Source: Achatina immaculata
Taxonomy: Eukaryota; Mollusca; Gastropoda; Stylommatophora; Achatinidae
Direction: 5' to 3'
DNA length: 64,000 nt
Assembly (NCBI GenBank): GCA_009760885.1
Contig: CM019693.1
Location: forward strand, 45,099,433-45,163,432
Below, in pieces: positions 1 through 9,678 of this stretch (the first letter of the stretch is position 1; each line of letters begins with the position of its first letter). Below the pieces are notes generated by a model. It ran no database searches. It saw only the letters and a program-made list of their open reading frames with translations, and was not told where the DNA came from. The position numbers were made by a program, and so were the translations under genes.

Positions 1-236
1 GAAAACGTAAATATTTTGGACACATTGATCGTCATGATAACCTAGAGAAGACCTTCTTGGAAGGGTAAATAATGGGAAAAAGAAAGAGAGGAAGACCAAG
101 GCGAAGATGGCTGCAAGACATCGTTGATAATCTGCAAATGGATGCATCAGCAGTACGCCATCTTGCTTACAACCGTGAGGCCTACAGGAGAGCTGTTAGG
201 GATGCAAAGTTCCTCAAGCGACATGCAAATGAGTGA
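1..236 (+). pseudogene. RTE-like LINE family A, 3' terminal fragment
   Basis: The 3' end of the reverse-transcriptase ORF of LINE family A, cut by the window edge. Frames encode the family's conserved C-terminal block (KYFGH-like, then a basic GKRKRGRP-RRWLQD segment), as in the copies at 29.7, 42.9, 51.3 and 57.1 kb. A TAA interrupts the frame near position 67, and the (AATG)n tail has decayed to a single AAATGAGTGA. It is a dead relic; only the C-terminal part is visible. Confidence 0.8.
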
Positions 237-481
237 ACTGACTGAAGTACTTTCTTCCCTTCACCTCCTTCGTGGGCGGCCTCTCCCTGTTTCCTGCAAT
301 ATTTTACCGAGAATGTTTTCTGTAGTATCCTCTCTGATGGTGGTCGTATAACATGGCCGAGCCATGTAAGTTGTTGTTTCTAGACCTAGTGTTGCACTGT
401 TGTAACTCCAACATTTTAATAGATTCTCTCTCTGTTGTGTAGTTTAATGTGCTAAAGTGAGACAGAAAGTTGATCTCAAAC

Positions 482-867
482 GAACATTGTTGATAGAACC
501 CACACTTAATCATCTCACAACTTGACAACGAACATTGTTGATAGAACTCACACTTAATCATCTCACAACTTGACAACGAACATTTTTGATAGAACTCACA
601 CTTAATCATCTCACAACTTGACAACGAACATTGTTGATAGAACTCACACTTAATCATCTCACAACTTGACAACGAACATTGTTGATAGAACTCACACTTA
701 ATCATCTCACAACTTGACAACGAACATTGTTGATAGAACTCACACTTAATCATCTCACAACTTGACAACGAACATTGTTGATAGAACTCACACTTAATCA
801 TCTCACAACTTGACAACGAACATTGTTGATAGAATTCATACTTAATCATCTCACAACTTGACAACGA
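482..867. repeat. 48-bp minisatellite, about 8 units
   Basis: Eight head-to-tail copies of a 48-bp unit starting GAACATTGTTGATAGAACTC. The unit is divisible by three, so the minus strand reads as an open frame with a repeating 16-residue motif. That ORF is a by-product of the repeat; nothing marks it as a gene. Confidence 0.9.
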
Positions 868-1858
868 ACGACATCACCTGTGAGACACATTTCAACAGGA
901 AACACCAGATTCTCACGAGCCACGGCGTAGCATAGCCCCTTGTATATTACTATAGTATTGTTGTTGTTATTGTTACTGTTATTATTATTGTTACTATTAA
1001 CATTTTTATTATAGTTACGGATAAATAGAAAGTAGGCCAGAAACGATGACAATTTGAGATCCGGTGGGAGATGAACACTCCCACGGCACTAGTGCTAATA
1101 AAAGTAGAGAACGGACTAATTCCCTGGAGCCTACGACATGAAAGAGATAGTGTACTGGACAAATGAATAGACTGATTTGACGCAACAGACAGGTGAGGTA
1201 CATTTACTAGTCGTAGGACCCAATTTGCACAGTTTTGGAAAAAAATAAAAAGGGGGTGGACTGACTCATCCTGAAATCCAATCAGGGCCCAATCAGTAGG
1301 TAGTTAAGCAACTGACAAATAGAAAGATCTAGAGGTATGTCTTACTGGACAACTGGCTTACGACATATAAGTCATGCATGCGAATTTGGGAAGACAGAAC
1401 AGAAGACGGAGGACAAAATAGATACATAGAACAGGAGGATGAAGGATAGGAAAAGGACCCCCCATACCCCACCCCCCCCCCAAAAAAAAAATGGACGGAC
1501 AAAGAGAAGAACAGAGGGAAACAGCAAAACTCATGTGTCGTTGATCTAATGGAATGTTGAGTTACACATTTTCGGCCACGGCTTGTGTAGAAAATAACGC
1601 TAGCATTTGATTTTCTGATGTACAAGTGATTAAGTGTTTCAACCCAACTGATGTTGTCGACATTACATAATGATCTTATTAATCAGAATTAAATAATGGA
1701 GGGATATTTCACTGGACTTGATTAGTGAAATGGCAATGTTTGTGAAATCTAATTTAAACACCAGAAATCTGGATATGTGTGAAGATAAAGTCGGTATGAA
1801 TGAAGAACATTTCTTTAGTCAGAAATATGTAATTCACACGTTTACAATATTATAATTG
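868..1858. other. No recognisable gene
   Basis: Unique AT-rich sequence with a short TTN-rich stretch (about 958-1010) and a C-run followed by an A-run (about 1470-1491). I see no coding motif, RNA gene or mobile element. Confidence 0.6.
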
Positions 1859-2060
1859 TCTGGTCGGCTTGTCGCATCGAAAGTTAAATCTGTCTGACGG
1901 TCATTCTCTGGTCAGTTTGTTGCTTTGAAAGTTAAACTTGTTTGACGGTATTGTCTGGTCAGCTTGTTGCTTCGAAAGTTAGACCTGTCTGACGGTAATT
2001 ATCTGGTCAGCTTGTGGTTCGAAATTTAAACCTGTCTGACGGTCATTGGCTGGTCAGGCT
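1859..2060. repeat. Degenerate 48-bp minisatellite, about 4 units
   Basis: TCTGGTC recurs at about 1859, 1907, 1954 and 2002, followed each time by a CTTGT...GAAAGTTAAA...TGTCTGACGGT segment. Units have diverged, so this is an older array than the one at 482-867, with which it shares only the period. Confidence 0.75.
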
Positions 2061-2698
2061 AATCCAGTCTGGTGACATATGTTGAAGGATCCCTCGTAAC
2101 ATGATAAAATGTGTACATAAAAACTTTACATGAAGTGTCTCATTCCAATGGATATTATATACATATATAGTTATGTAACAAAAAGTGGTTGAATCTCAAC
2201 ATATAAACTTGTGATGAAAAAGAAGTGTTTGCTAAAGAGATACAATTTTGATGTGAGTGCAGATGAAAAACCAAAAGTCATCAATGTTTCAAATATTTGT
2301 TTAGAGATTCAGATGATGTTCTGGACTCTGCCCGACGGCCTTCATCGCTCCTTTCAGAGGCGGGCAGCGTCGGTCGGGTGATTACGGGGGAGTAGTATAA
2401 AGGGGGATTTAAAGATGAATTACATACAAGTGAGATAATGTTCTTATATCTTATACTGACCAGTGGAGACAAGCATACAGCTGTGAAAGGATTAGGTCAA
2501 AGTTAGCCAGAGGATGGGCACAAAGGAGCTTTTTACCAACACACACGAGGAGGATAAGGACCCGTGCCACGCCATCTATGGGGGGGGGGGGGGGTTTGCT
2601 GGGGTATAATTTCTTAATCTTTTGTTCGAAAATGGTGGGTTTCGCGTCGTTTACTTGGAGAGAGTAACTTTGTTGACAAAAATTAAAGTAGTGTCATT
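2061..2698. other. No recognisable gene
   Basis: Unique sequence with a 14-15 base G-run at about 2581-2594. No domain, RNA gene or repeat family was recognised. Confidence 0.55.
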
Positions 2699-2847
2699 CA
2701 TCAGTGACATTCCATAACGCTCTCTCCCTCTCTCTCTTTCTCCCTCTCTCTCTCACTCTCTCCCTCTCTCTCACTCTCTCTCTATATATCTCTCTCACTC
2801 TCTCTCTATATCTCGCTCTCTCTCACTCTCTCACTCTCTCTCTCTGA
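2699..2847. repeat. (CT)n-rich microsatellite
   Basis: About 150 bp of CT dinucleotides with CCCT, CACT and TATAT interruptions. It directly follows the 3' end of the minus-strand Tx1-type relic, which is notable because some Tx1-clade LINEs are known to use TC microsatellites as targets. Confidence 0.9.
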
Positions 2848-3462
2848 TACTTTTTTTTGTTCTAACTTTCTTGCAGGATCACGTCATAATGTTTGATTTC
2901 CTTTGTGGAAACAAATCTGAGAAAAATCTAGGACTAAACTTGCAGAAGCTAAATCTAGCTTTGTTTCTGTACGTCCACCCCAAGAACCTGAACTCTGCGA
3001 GCAGGGCCAGTAACTTGGTGTGTGTGTCCGCCTGAGTTATAGGGATAATGTTTAGCATGATAGCTTTGTATATGTCTATCTTTTGTGCTGTGTGTGCTTC
3101 TATTATGTTCCGCAATGTTGCTATACTGGGTGTGATTGTAGTGCACTCATAAAATATGTACTCATCTGTCTCTTGTATGTTGTTTCTGCATAGTAGACAT
3201 GGTGCAGTCTGTTGGGATCTGTGTGCTTCTCTCTGTGTGATGGGTGTCATGTTGTAAATAAATCTAAATGTAATTTCTCTCGCTTTCGGTGCGATATTTC
3301 TAAGATGTAAGTTTGTGAATGTTTCTTTAAAGTCGAAGAGGCCGTATCTCCAATCTCTTTTGATCCTGAGATGTAGTGGGGATGCATGCTTTCTGATTAA
3401 ATGTTTGTAGATGTAATTTGTTTTACAGTTTATGAGTATTCGTTTCCGTGGATGGCTTGGGT

Positions 3463-3710
3463 GCAGGTTTTGTAGAAGGGTGGTAGTGTACCAAAGTGGT
3501 GTGGCTGTGAGTTGTTTGGTGGGAGCAGGTTTTGTAGAAGGGTAGTAGTGTACCAAAGTGGTGTGGCTGTGAGTTGTTTGGTGGGAGCAGGTTTTGTAGA
3601 AGGGTGGTAGTGTACCAAAGTGGTGTGGCTGTGAGTTGTTTGGTGGGGGCAGGTTTTGTAGAAGGGTGGTAGTGTACCAAAGTGGTGTGGCTGTGAGTTG
3701 TTTGGTGGGA
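3463..3710. repeat. 62-bp tandem repeat x4 inside the LINE coding region
   Basis: Copies start at 3463, 3525, 3587 and 3649. The unit corresponds to the PHHFGT-PLFY segment of ORF2, which occurs once in the intact array elements. 62 is not a multiple of three, so each copy changes frame. Confidence 0.9.
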
Positions 3711-3799
3711 GCATGTTTGATAGTCTGAGTCCCATGTAGTAGTGAGCTAGCGCGTGCTGTTCTGGGTGTTTGATGATGCGGCCCACGTGACTTATCCTG

Positions 3800-3935
3800 A
3801 GTGCTTGGATCTTTGTATGTCTCTGAGTGCTTGGATCTTTGTTTGTATGTCTCTGAGTGCTTGGATCTTTGTTTGTATGTCTCTGAGTGCTTGGATCTTT
3901 GTTTGTATGTCTCTGAGTGCTTGGATCTTTGTATG
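3800..3935. repeat. 30-bp tandem repeat, 4-5 units, inside the LINE coding region
   Basis: The unit TCTGAGTGCTTGGATCTTTG plus 10 bases recurs in register. On the minus strand, in the ancestral frame, it encodes the TKIQALR segment that occurs once in intact ORF2. It is a local duplication after insertion. Confidence 0.88.
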
Positions 3936-4441
3936 CTTTGGAGGGCGATTCGTCCTTGTAGCTTGTCCTGTATGAGAGTTTTATGTTTGATGCTATGTAT
4001 CGTGTTTGTGTGGATGAAGCGTCTGATCTGTTTGTTGATTTCCTTGATTCTCTGTTGTGAAGGGTCTTGTACTGTGGCCATGTAGATTATTTTTGGAATG
4101 ATGTAAGTGTTCACTACTATGGTTCTACCGAAAATCGTTGTAGTTTTATATTTGTATCTGTTCAGCATGTCTGTGATTTGTGTTACAAGTTTCTCCCATG
4201 TGGGTTTGTGTGTTTTGTTTGGATGTGATGGGAAAGTAATACCATAAAGTTTTATGTTTACTGTATTTGTTTTATTCCGCCATTTGCCTATCCCCATTAT
4301 AACCGACCTCTGTATGTTTAGTTTTTCTTCATTTTCTTTGCCAAACTCTGTGAATGTGTCTAAGATATTCGTTATTGATATGTCTGTTGGTGAGAAGAAA
4401 ACAGTGTCGTCTACGTAGGCATGATATCTGTAGCAGTCTTC

Positions 4442-4936
4442 TTCTTTTTCTGCTGTAGTCGACTATTTTAAAGCCGTCGTCTTTAGTGTCTGAATGTGGC
4501 TCTATGTTGTCCATGGTCGGACCTTTGTCGGCAGTAGTGGGTTGTTTGTTCTTTTTGCCCACAGATTCTTCTCTTGGCTGCTGCTCCTGGTGCTGTTCAG
4601 CGTCTCCTTGACGTGCTCTTTGTATATATGCTCTACCAGTATGGTTAAGTTGAAGTCTGGCAAGAGAAATGTCCTCCCATGTAAGGAGTTGTAGTGCTCG
4701 ATGTGAGCCACCTGGTTCAGTGGAACAAACCACTTGCTTATGTTGTCGTAGCTACTCACCCTCTCCACGCTGTTTATCCTAACACCTGCCGGACCAGCGA
4801 GAATGCTGTACATGTACGAATATGATATCTTTGTTGCATTGTGTCCGCTGGCTGTGATGATCAGAGTTTCAGGATGGTGGTACTGGCCGTCCTCCATGTC
4901 CTCTTCATCGTTGTAGAAGAACTTTCCGCTCTCCAT
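4442..4936 (-). pseudogene. Tx1-type ORF1 relic
   Basis: Start taken at 4936, where MESGKFFYN aligns with MDTPTFFYN of the intact array ORF1; the frame is open upstream but shows no homology there. The N-terminal half follows the intact protein (SILAGP, SLHGRT). A frameshift within the next stretch is followed by the basic DDGFK-V...RKRRR block in another frame. The CCHC knuckle region is missing and the sequence then jumps straight into ORF2 just before the YVDD box. Confidence 0.82.
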
Positions 4937-4979
4937 TTTCAATTGTAATTGTAAGTGCGTGAAAAGCAAGGACAGGAAG

Positions 4980-5318
4980 CACACTTTGACCTCAGCCATG
5001 AGGCCGACAACTGAGATGTGGCCCATACCCCCAGCATTCAATGTGCAGGTAGGCCCTCATGGATCTCGTTCAGTTCAAAAATAGCGACGTCTGTGTTTAA
5101 CCAAAGCGTACCTGGTAAGAGGACACTTTTTTTTTTCCTCAGACAACGAAAACAACAGGCCGTGACCCGGTGGTACTGCAAACCGGGCCCACCCGTAACG
5201 AGATGTAGACCTTACCCCAGGCATTCAATGTGCAGGGCAGGTCTCAGGCACCTCGGTGGTTCCAAAATAAACAAAGTGTAATTCCGAAGAGGACACTTTG
5301 ACCTCAGCGACTTTGATA
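4980..5318. repeat. Degenerate tandem monomers upstream of the relic ORF1
   Basis: The phrase (C/G)ACACTTTGACCTCAG recurs near 4980, 5122 and 5292, and GCATTCAATGTGCAG recurs near 5033 and 5222, each at the same relative place. That defines about 2.2 units of roughly 142-170 bp directly 5' of ORF1 of the divergent LINE. Monomeric 5' UTR promoters are known in some LINEs (mouse L1), so a promoter role is possible but not shown. Confidence 0.6.
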
Positions 5319-5334
5319 TTTTTTTTAAAAATTT

Positions 5335-5761
5335 TTATTTTATATGCAAATTCAACAAGCACCAAACCACCAAGGGCGGGTCCAACCGAGCCAGGTCATT
5401 TTTTGTTTTTGTTTTTTTTGTTTTGTGCCAGTTTTTTTTCCAGACAAAAACTTTCAAATAAACAATAACGAAGCATGTACATGTGACGTGAGTTGAGGAT
5501 GATTGCCCGTGGAATGAAATAATGAGATGGTGGGCTTTACAAACCATGAGGTGATAGCATGGAGTATGATAACGCGAATACTTTGTACATAAAACGTTAC
5601 AACAAAGGTGTATAGTAATAGTATAGCCACACACATACACACACACACACTTCCTCTCACCTACTATCAGGGCCCTTTCTCCCTCTCTCTCACTCTCTTC
5701 GTTAACTTTCTCTCTAGTGATGGACAGTGCTTGTATTCGGCTAAAGCCTTCTCTTTCACTC
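5335..5761 (-). other. Older 3' UTR of the array family
   Basis: Homologous to the 3' UTR of copies 2-5 but with scattered substitutions (ACCATGAGGTGATAG versus ACCGTGAGGTGACAG, GCGAATAC versus GCGAATGC) and a longer CA tract. It therefore predates the amplification and represents an earlier insertion at this spot. Confidence 0.8.
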
Positions 5762-5982
5762 ACGGCCGAGAGTTGCCACTCCATTGAGCCCCAGACCCAC
5801 AGGTCCAGCCAGAATGCTATGCATGAATGCATATGACACACGTGAGGCATTCTGCCCACTGACTGTGCATACCAGAGTCCCTGGGAGTTCTTCTTGGCCA
5901 CCCTCCATATCCGTCTCCGGGTTGTAGAAGAAGGTTGGAGTATCCATAACAGAAAGAAAAAAAAAAAAAAAAAAAAAAAAAA
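5762..5982 (-). pseudogene. ORF1 5' fragment inserted in the copy 1 3' region
   Basis: The ATG at 5947 and 62 codons of ORF1 match the intact copies, including the MDTPTFF start. The piece ends at ACGG (5762-5765), shared by the ORF1 and 3' UTR sequences at the breakpoint. Upstream on the minus strand is a T-run (A-run 5957-5982 on the plus strand) fused to the ORF2 stop codon region. Translation would run out of ORF1 into 3' UTR sequence. Confidence 0.85.
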
Positions 5983-5985
5983 CCA

Positions 5986-8900
5986 CTAGAAACTGGTTGA
6001 AAGCTGTAACAATTTTTGTTTGAAAATGTACAGGAGAAGTTCTTTTGTAAAAATTCTATTTTCAAATGTGGCCCTATTCCTACATGACCAAACAACATAC
6101 CTAAACTCAGCAAGGAGGATGATACACTGCGTATGGCTGTTTGTTTCTGTTCGAGGAATGGTGTTTAACATTATTGCTCTGTATATGTCTACTTTCTCTG
6201 TTGTTCTTGTTGCTATCTCCTGAGTCAAAAATTCTAAGGCTAAAGAAACGGTTCTGCACTGAAAGAAAATGTGTTCTTCCGTTTCTTGTGTGTTCAGTCT
6301 ACATAGTTTACATCTGATCAGTCTGTGGAATCTGTGGGCGATCCCTTGTGTGGTCGGTGTCATGTTGAACAATAGTCTGTATGTTATCTCTCGTGCACTT
6401 GGCGTGATTCCTTTCTTGTGTAGGTTTTGAAATGATTGTGTGTAGTCGGTGATGAAGTATTTGTATCCTCTCTTTATTCTGCACTGTAATGGAGGCTCCT
6501 GTTTCCTGACCAGATGTTTGTATATGCATGATGTTTTCATGCGTATTAAACGTTCATTCCCAGTTACACTTTGTATGCATTGTCTGTAGAAGAGCGGTAT
6601 AGTGCCAAAGTGATGGGGGTGTATATTGTTTAATTTACACAGTTTAAGAAGCCTCAGCCCAACGTAGTAGTGGGCTAGAGTATGTTTGTGTGGCTGTTGG
6701 ATGATTTGTCCTATATATTTGATCCTGAGTGCCTGGATCTTTGTTGCTATGTCTTGTAGGGAGATGCCCCCTCTATTTTTGTCTTGCATCAAGGTTTTCT
6801 GTTGGATGCTGCGTACTGTGCGTCGGAAAATAAAGTCTCTAATCATTGAATTTATTTCCTTAAGTGACTGTTTAGGCAGGGGGAATATGTTTGCGGTATA
6901 TATAAGCTGTGGTATGATGCAAGTGTTGACTGCGACACTTCTGCCGAATATGGTGGTGGTTCTGTATTTGTAAATTTCCAGTCTGTTTTTAATTTTTTCA
7001 ATTATATTTCGCCATCTTGCTTTGATGTTATTTGAAGGCGTAGCTGTAAATAATATTCCGTATATTTTAATGTTGTTGACTTGTATTAATGTGAAAGGGA
7101 AGTCTGTTTTGTTGGTCCATTTACCTAAACCCATTATATGTGATTTTTGAATGTTTATTTTAGCCCCGCTGCCCTGTCCGAACTCTGCAAATATGTCTAG
7201 AATAAACCTGATAGAGGATATATTGGAGGGAAAGAAGATTGTGTCGTCAGCATAGGCCAACGACTTCCTCTCTCCCATTCCAGGAATAAAGATTCCTTTG
7301 ACTATTGTCTCTTGCCTGATTCTCTCCAGGAGTGGCTCTAGAGTTAACACATACAACAGGGGTGAGAGTGGGCAGCCCTGACGTACAGATCTGGTTAACC
7401 GTATTGGTTCACTGAGGGTATGGTTTATTAAAAGTCTGCTTTCTGGTTTGTTGTATAGAATTTGTATCCAGTCTCTGATGTAGTTCCCAAGATTACATTT
7501 GGACAAGGTTTTCTGGAGGAAAGAATGGGAAACTCTATCGAAAGCCTTCTCCTGGTCCAGCGATAAGATTGCTGACTGGCTATTCTTATCGTGAGAGTAT
7601 TGGATAACATCTCTTAGGAAATGTAGATGCGTATTTATGTTTCTGTCGGTGACACTGCATTGCTGGTCCTCATGTATAAGTGTGTGCATGACGGGTTTGA
7701 GTTTCATAGTTAGGGACTTTGCTAGAATTTTGTAGTCTACGTTGAGTAACGAGATAGGTCTGTAATTTTTAACTTGAGTTGTGTCTGCGTTGCTTTTCTT
7801 AATGAGTGTTATGTATGACTGATTGAGACTGTTGGGTAATTCTTTTCTGTCGAAGGCTTCAATAAACACCTTGTGTAGGACAGGTCCTAAAATGTGGAAG
7901 AATTTCTGATAAAACTCGGCAGTGAGGCCATCCGGTCCTGGAGATTTGTTCTTTTGGAATGTGTCAAGCGCATTTTGTAGGTTTCCTAGCGTGAGTGGGA
8001 TGTCTAATGTTTGTTTGTCTTCTTCAGAAATCTGTTTGGCGTAGTTCAAGAATTTGTTTTGTATGTCTTCTGATTGACCTTTGTCCTCAGAGTATAAATG
8101 TATATAAAAATCTTGAAAGGTTTGGCTTATTCCGGTAGTGCCTGTCTGTTCCTGTCCATTTATGTCTATTATTTTGCGTATTTGCCTGCTTCTTTGCACA
8201 TTTTGTTCTGTACCTAGATATTTTTTACTTGGTATTTCTTGTACGGCAGAGGCAAGTTTTGTTCTGATGAAAGCACCCTGGTAACTGTGTTGATGGTATT
8301 TTTCTACTTCTTCCTCTAGCGCATGTATGTGAGGACTATTGGGATCTACCTGCTTGGTTAGTTTAATAGCATTTTCCAACATTTGTTGTTGCTGTCGTCT
8401 GTATCTGTGTATTTTTGTCGCCAAGACCTGTGTTCTCTCTCTGATAGTGTTCTTTAATACATCCCAGTATTCTATGAGGTTGGATTCAGGTAAGTCTTGA
8501 GTGTACGCGTGTAATAGTTCCGTTATGTTATCTACATAATCTCCATTATCCAGCAAACTGTTATTAAACTTCCAGTGTGGGGAGCGTTTGTTTTTGAGTT
8601 GTGCCAAGGTTGCGTTTAATGTGACCATGACCGCTTTATGATCTGTGTAATTTAAGGTTGTGTCTATGTGTTTGATGTCATTTATTAGAAGACCTTCTGG
8701 GACATATATTCTGTCTATTCGGGCTGATCGTCCCATGTTTATGTTAATTGTGTCAGTGTGTGTAGTTTCCTTACCATGTGGGTTCACCTTTCTGTATGTG
8801 TCTACGAGCCCGTGTTCGTCTATGATGTTGTGTAGTATGTCTATTTGTTCGAGTTCACGGCGTACGTTAATTGTTCCTCTCGACAGATCAAGATCGTGCA

Positions 8901-9372
8901 TGACACAATTAAAGTCTCCTGCTATGATAATGTTTTGCCCCCTGTGGAATGATGTTAGCATCTGTGAGAGCTTGTCATAGAAGTTAATTTGCTGGTCTCT
9001 CACAGCTGGTGCATATACATTGACTAATGTGTATTTGTTGTGGTTTGAACTTGTGTGTTTTATTTCCACTATTGCTACTCTACCTTCGCTGTCTCTGTTG
9101 TGTCCTACAATTTGCCAGTCTTCTGATACTTGTAGTATTGCTGCTCCTGTGTGTCTATTCCCTAAGCTGAAACAAGAATGTCTGAGTCCTAAGAGTTGTG
9201 TGATGTTGTTGGCACGTATTTCCGTGGTGATGTGTGTTTCTTGGATAAAGATGAAGTCTGGCTTGTATTTGTGTACTAGGTGCACTACTTGACTGAGTTT
9301 ACTTCTCAGTCCCCTAATGTTAACACTTAAAATAGAAAGTTTATCAGCCATATTGAAAACAGAAAAACACAA
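5986..9372 (-). CDS. Tx1-type LINE ORF2: endonuclease-reverse transcriptase (copy 1)
   Basis: Expected to nick target DNA and copy the element RNA at the nick (target-primed reverse transcription) in the nucleus. The 1128-residue product starts with an APE-type endonuclease: LSVNIRGL (15-22), QETH (44-47), GDFN (152-155), ARIDRIY (about 217-223) and TDHKA (243-247). The reverse transcriptase follows: SPGPDG (477-482), NYRPISLLN (536-544), AFDRV (610-614), RQGCPLS (664-670) and the catalytic AYADD (706-710). A C-terminal CCHC motif, CKLC...EEHIFFQC, resembles those of Tx1/L1-group ORF2s. A second ATG at 9351 (MADKLSIL) is equally plausible as start. No stop or frameshift, and all catalytic motifs are present. 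The Tx1 assignment rests on the LLNVDYKILA and LSLDQEKAFDRV blocks. Confidence 0.95.
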   Translation of the reverse strand: MCFSVFNMADKLSILSVNIRGLRSKLSQVVHLVHKYKPDFIFIQETHITTEIRANNITQLLGLRHSCFSLGNRHTGAAILQVSEDWQIVGHNRDSEGRVAIVEIKHTSSNHNKYTLVNVYAPAVRDQQINFYDKLSQMLTSFHRGQNIIIAGDFNCVMHDLDLSRGTINVRRELEQIDILHNIIDEHGLVDTYRKVNPHGKETTHTDTININMGRSARIDRIYVPEGLLINDIKHIDTTLNYTDHKAVMVTLNATLAQLKNKRSPHWKFNNSLLDNGDYVDNITELLHAYTQDLPESNLIEYWDVLKNTIRERTQVLATKIHRYRRQQQQMLENAIKLTKQVDPNSPHIHALEEEVEKYHQHSYQGAFIRTKLASAVQEIPSKKYLGTEQNVQRSRQIRKIIDINGQEQTGTTGISQTFQDFYIHLYSEDKGQSEDIQNKFLNYAKQISEEDKQTLDIPLTLGNLQNALDTFQKNKSPGPDGLTAEFYQKFFHILGPVLHKVFIEAFDRKELPNSLNQSYITLIKKSNADTTQVKNYRPISLLNVDYKILAKSLTMKLKPVMHTLIHEDQQCSVTDRNINTHLHFLRDVIQYSHDKNSQSAILSLDQEKAFDRVSHSFLQKTLSKCNLGNYIRDWIQILYNKPESRLLINHTLSEPIRLTRSVRQGCPLSPLLYVLTLEPLLERIRQETIVKGIFIPGMGERKSLAYADDTIFFPSNISSIRFILDIFAEFGQGSGAKINIQKSHIMGLGKWTNKTDFPFTLIQVNNIKIYGILFTATPSNNIKARWRNIIEKIKNRLEIYKYRTTTIFGRSVAVNTCIIPQLIYTANIFPLPKQSLKEINSMIRDFIFRRTVRSIQQKTLMQDKNRGGISLQDIATKIQALRIKYIGQIIQQPHKHTLAHYYVGLRLLKLCKLNNIHPHHFGTIPLFYRQCIQSVTGNERLIRMKTSCIYKHLVRKQEPPLQCRIKRGYKYFITDYTQSFQNLHKKGITPSAREITYRLLFNMTPTTQGIAHRFHRLIRCKLCRLNTQETEEHIFFQCRTVSLALEFLTQEIATRTTEKVDIYRAIMLNTIPRTETNSHTQCIILLAEFRYVVWSCRNRATFENRIFTKELLLYIFKQKLLQLSTSF

Positions 9373-9678
9373 ATGAAAAATGTAAATTAGAAAGGACTAT
9401 GAGGACATAAAAAAATATACTAACAGAAAGAAAAAAAAAAAAAAAAAAAAAAGAAGTAAGTTGTTACCTTGCTCCTGTACATCCAATGGTTGAGAAAAGC
9501 ACGACACAAATAAATGAAATATTCCAATATTGAGAAATGAAAAATACAAAAATCCGTCCTATACAAAGTCCCGTGGGCACGATCATCCGCTCGTTTGTCT
9601 TGGTACCGTGGAACCAAACATTCTAGTTCTAGAAAATGCAACACAATAATCCGCCTGGTCAACACAGTTATATTTCCC
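9373..9678 (-). other. ORF1-ORF2 spacer (copy 1)
   Basis: About 306 bp with stops in all minus-strand frames and a homopolymer (A-run on the plus strand near 9430-9452). Its length differs in each copy; copies 3 and 4 share a C interrupting the run. ORF2 must be reached by reinitiation or another bypass, because the ORFs do not overlap. Confidence 0.8.

Larger units (their letters stand above)
2879..4441 (-). pseudogene. Tx1-type ORF2 C-terminal half (RT palm to end)
   Basis: It begins just before the RT catalytic box, which reads AYVDDTVFF where the intact array ORF2 has AYADDTIFF. It runs on through the thumb/connection region (GIGKWRNK, KYKTTTIFGR, VVNTYIIP) to the C terminus. Near the end the CCHC motif of the intact ORF2 appears as CLLC...DEYIFYEC, with the histidine changed to tyrosine. 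A 30-bp repeat (3800-3935) and a 62-bp repeat (3463-3710) expand the middle; the 62-bp unit rotates the reading frame, so the long open frame is a patchwork of frames. Endonuclease, fingers and half of the palm are missing. Non-functional. Confidence 0.85.
2856..5318 (-). mobile_element. Decayed Tx1-type LINE, divergent from the array family
   Basis: A minus-strand non-LTR retrotransposon relic. In order (right to left) it has repeated sequence upstream of ORF1, the ORF1 N-terminal part, a large internal deletion, the ORF2 C-terminal half, and a short A-rich 3' end (TTTTTTTTGTT on the plus strand near 2850) next to a CT microsatellite. Both ORF pieces align residue by residue with the intact array elements at 5.3-29.3 kb but are clearly divergent, so this is a sister family. 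The element is dead: about half of ORF2 is missing and tandem expansions shift the frame. Confidence 0.85.

Noticed and set aside
304..864. Minus-strand ORF with repeating SLSSCEMIK motif
   Set aside because: The 48-bp period is a multiple of three, so openness follows from the repeat. No start context, splice signals or homology.
2879..4297. A long minus-strand ORF of 472 codons
   Set aside because: It is a decayed Tx1 ORF2 kept open by tandem repeats; the frame switches relative to the intact homologue.
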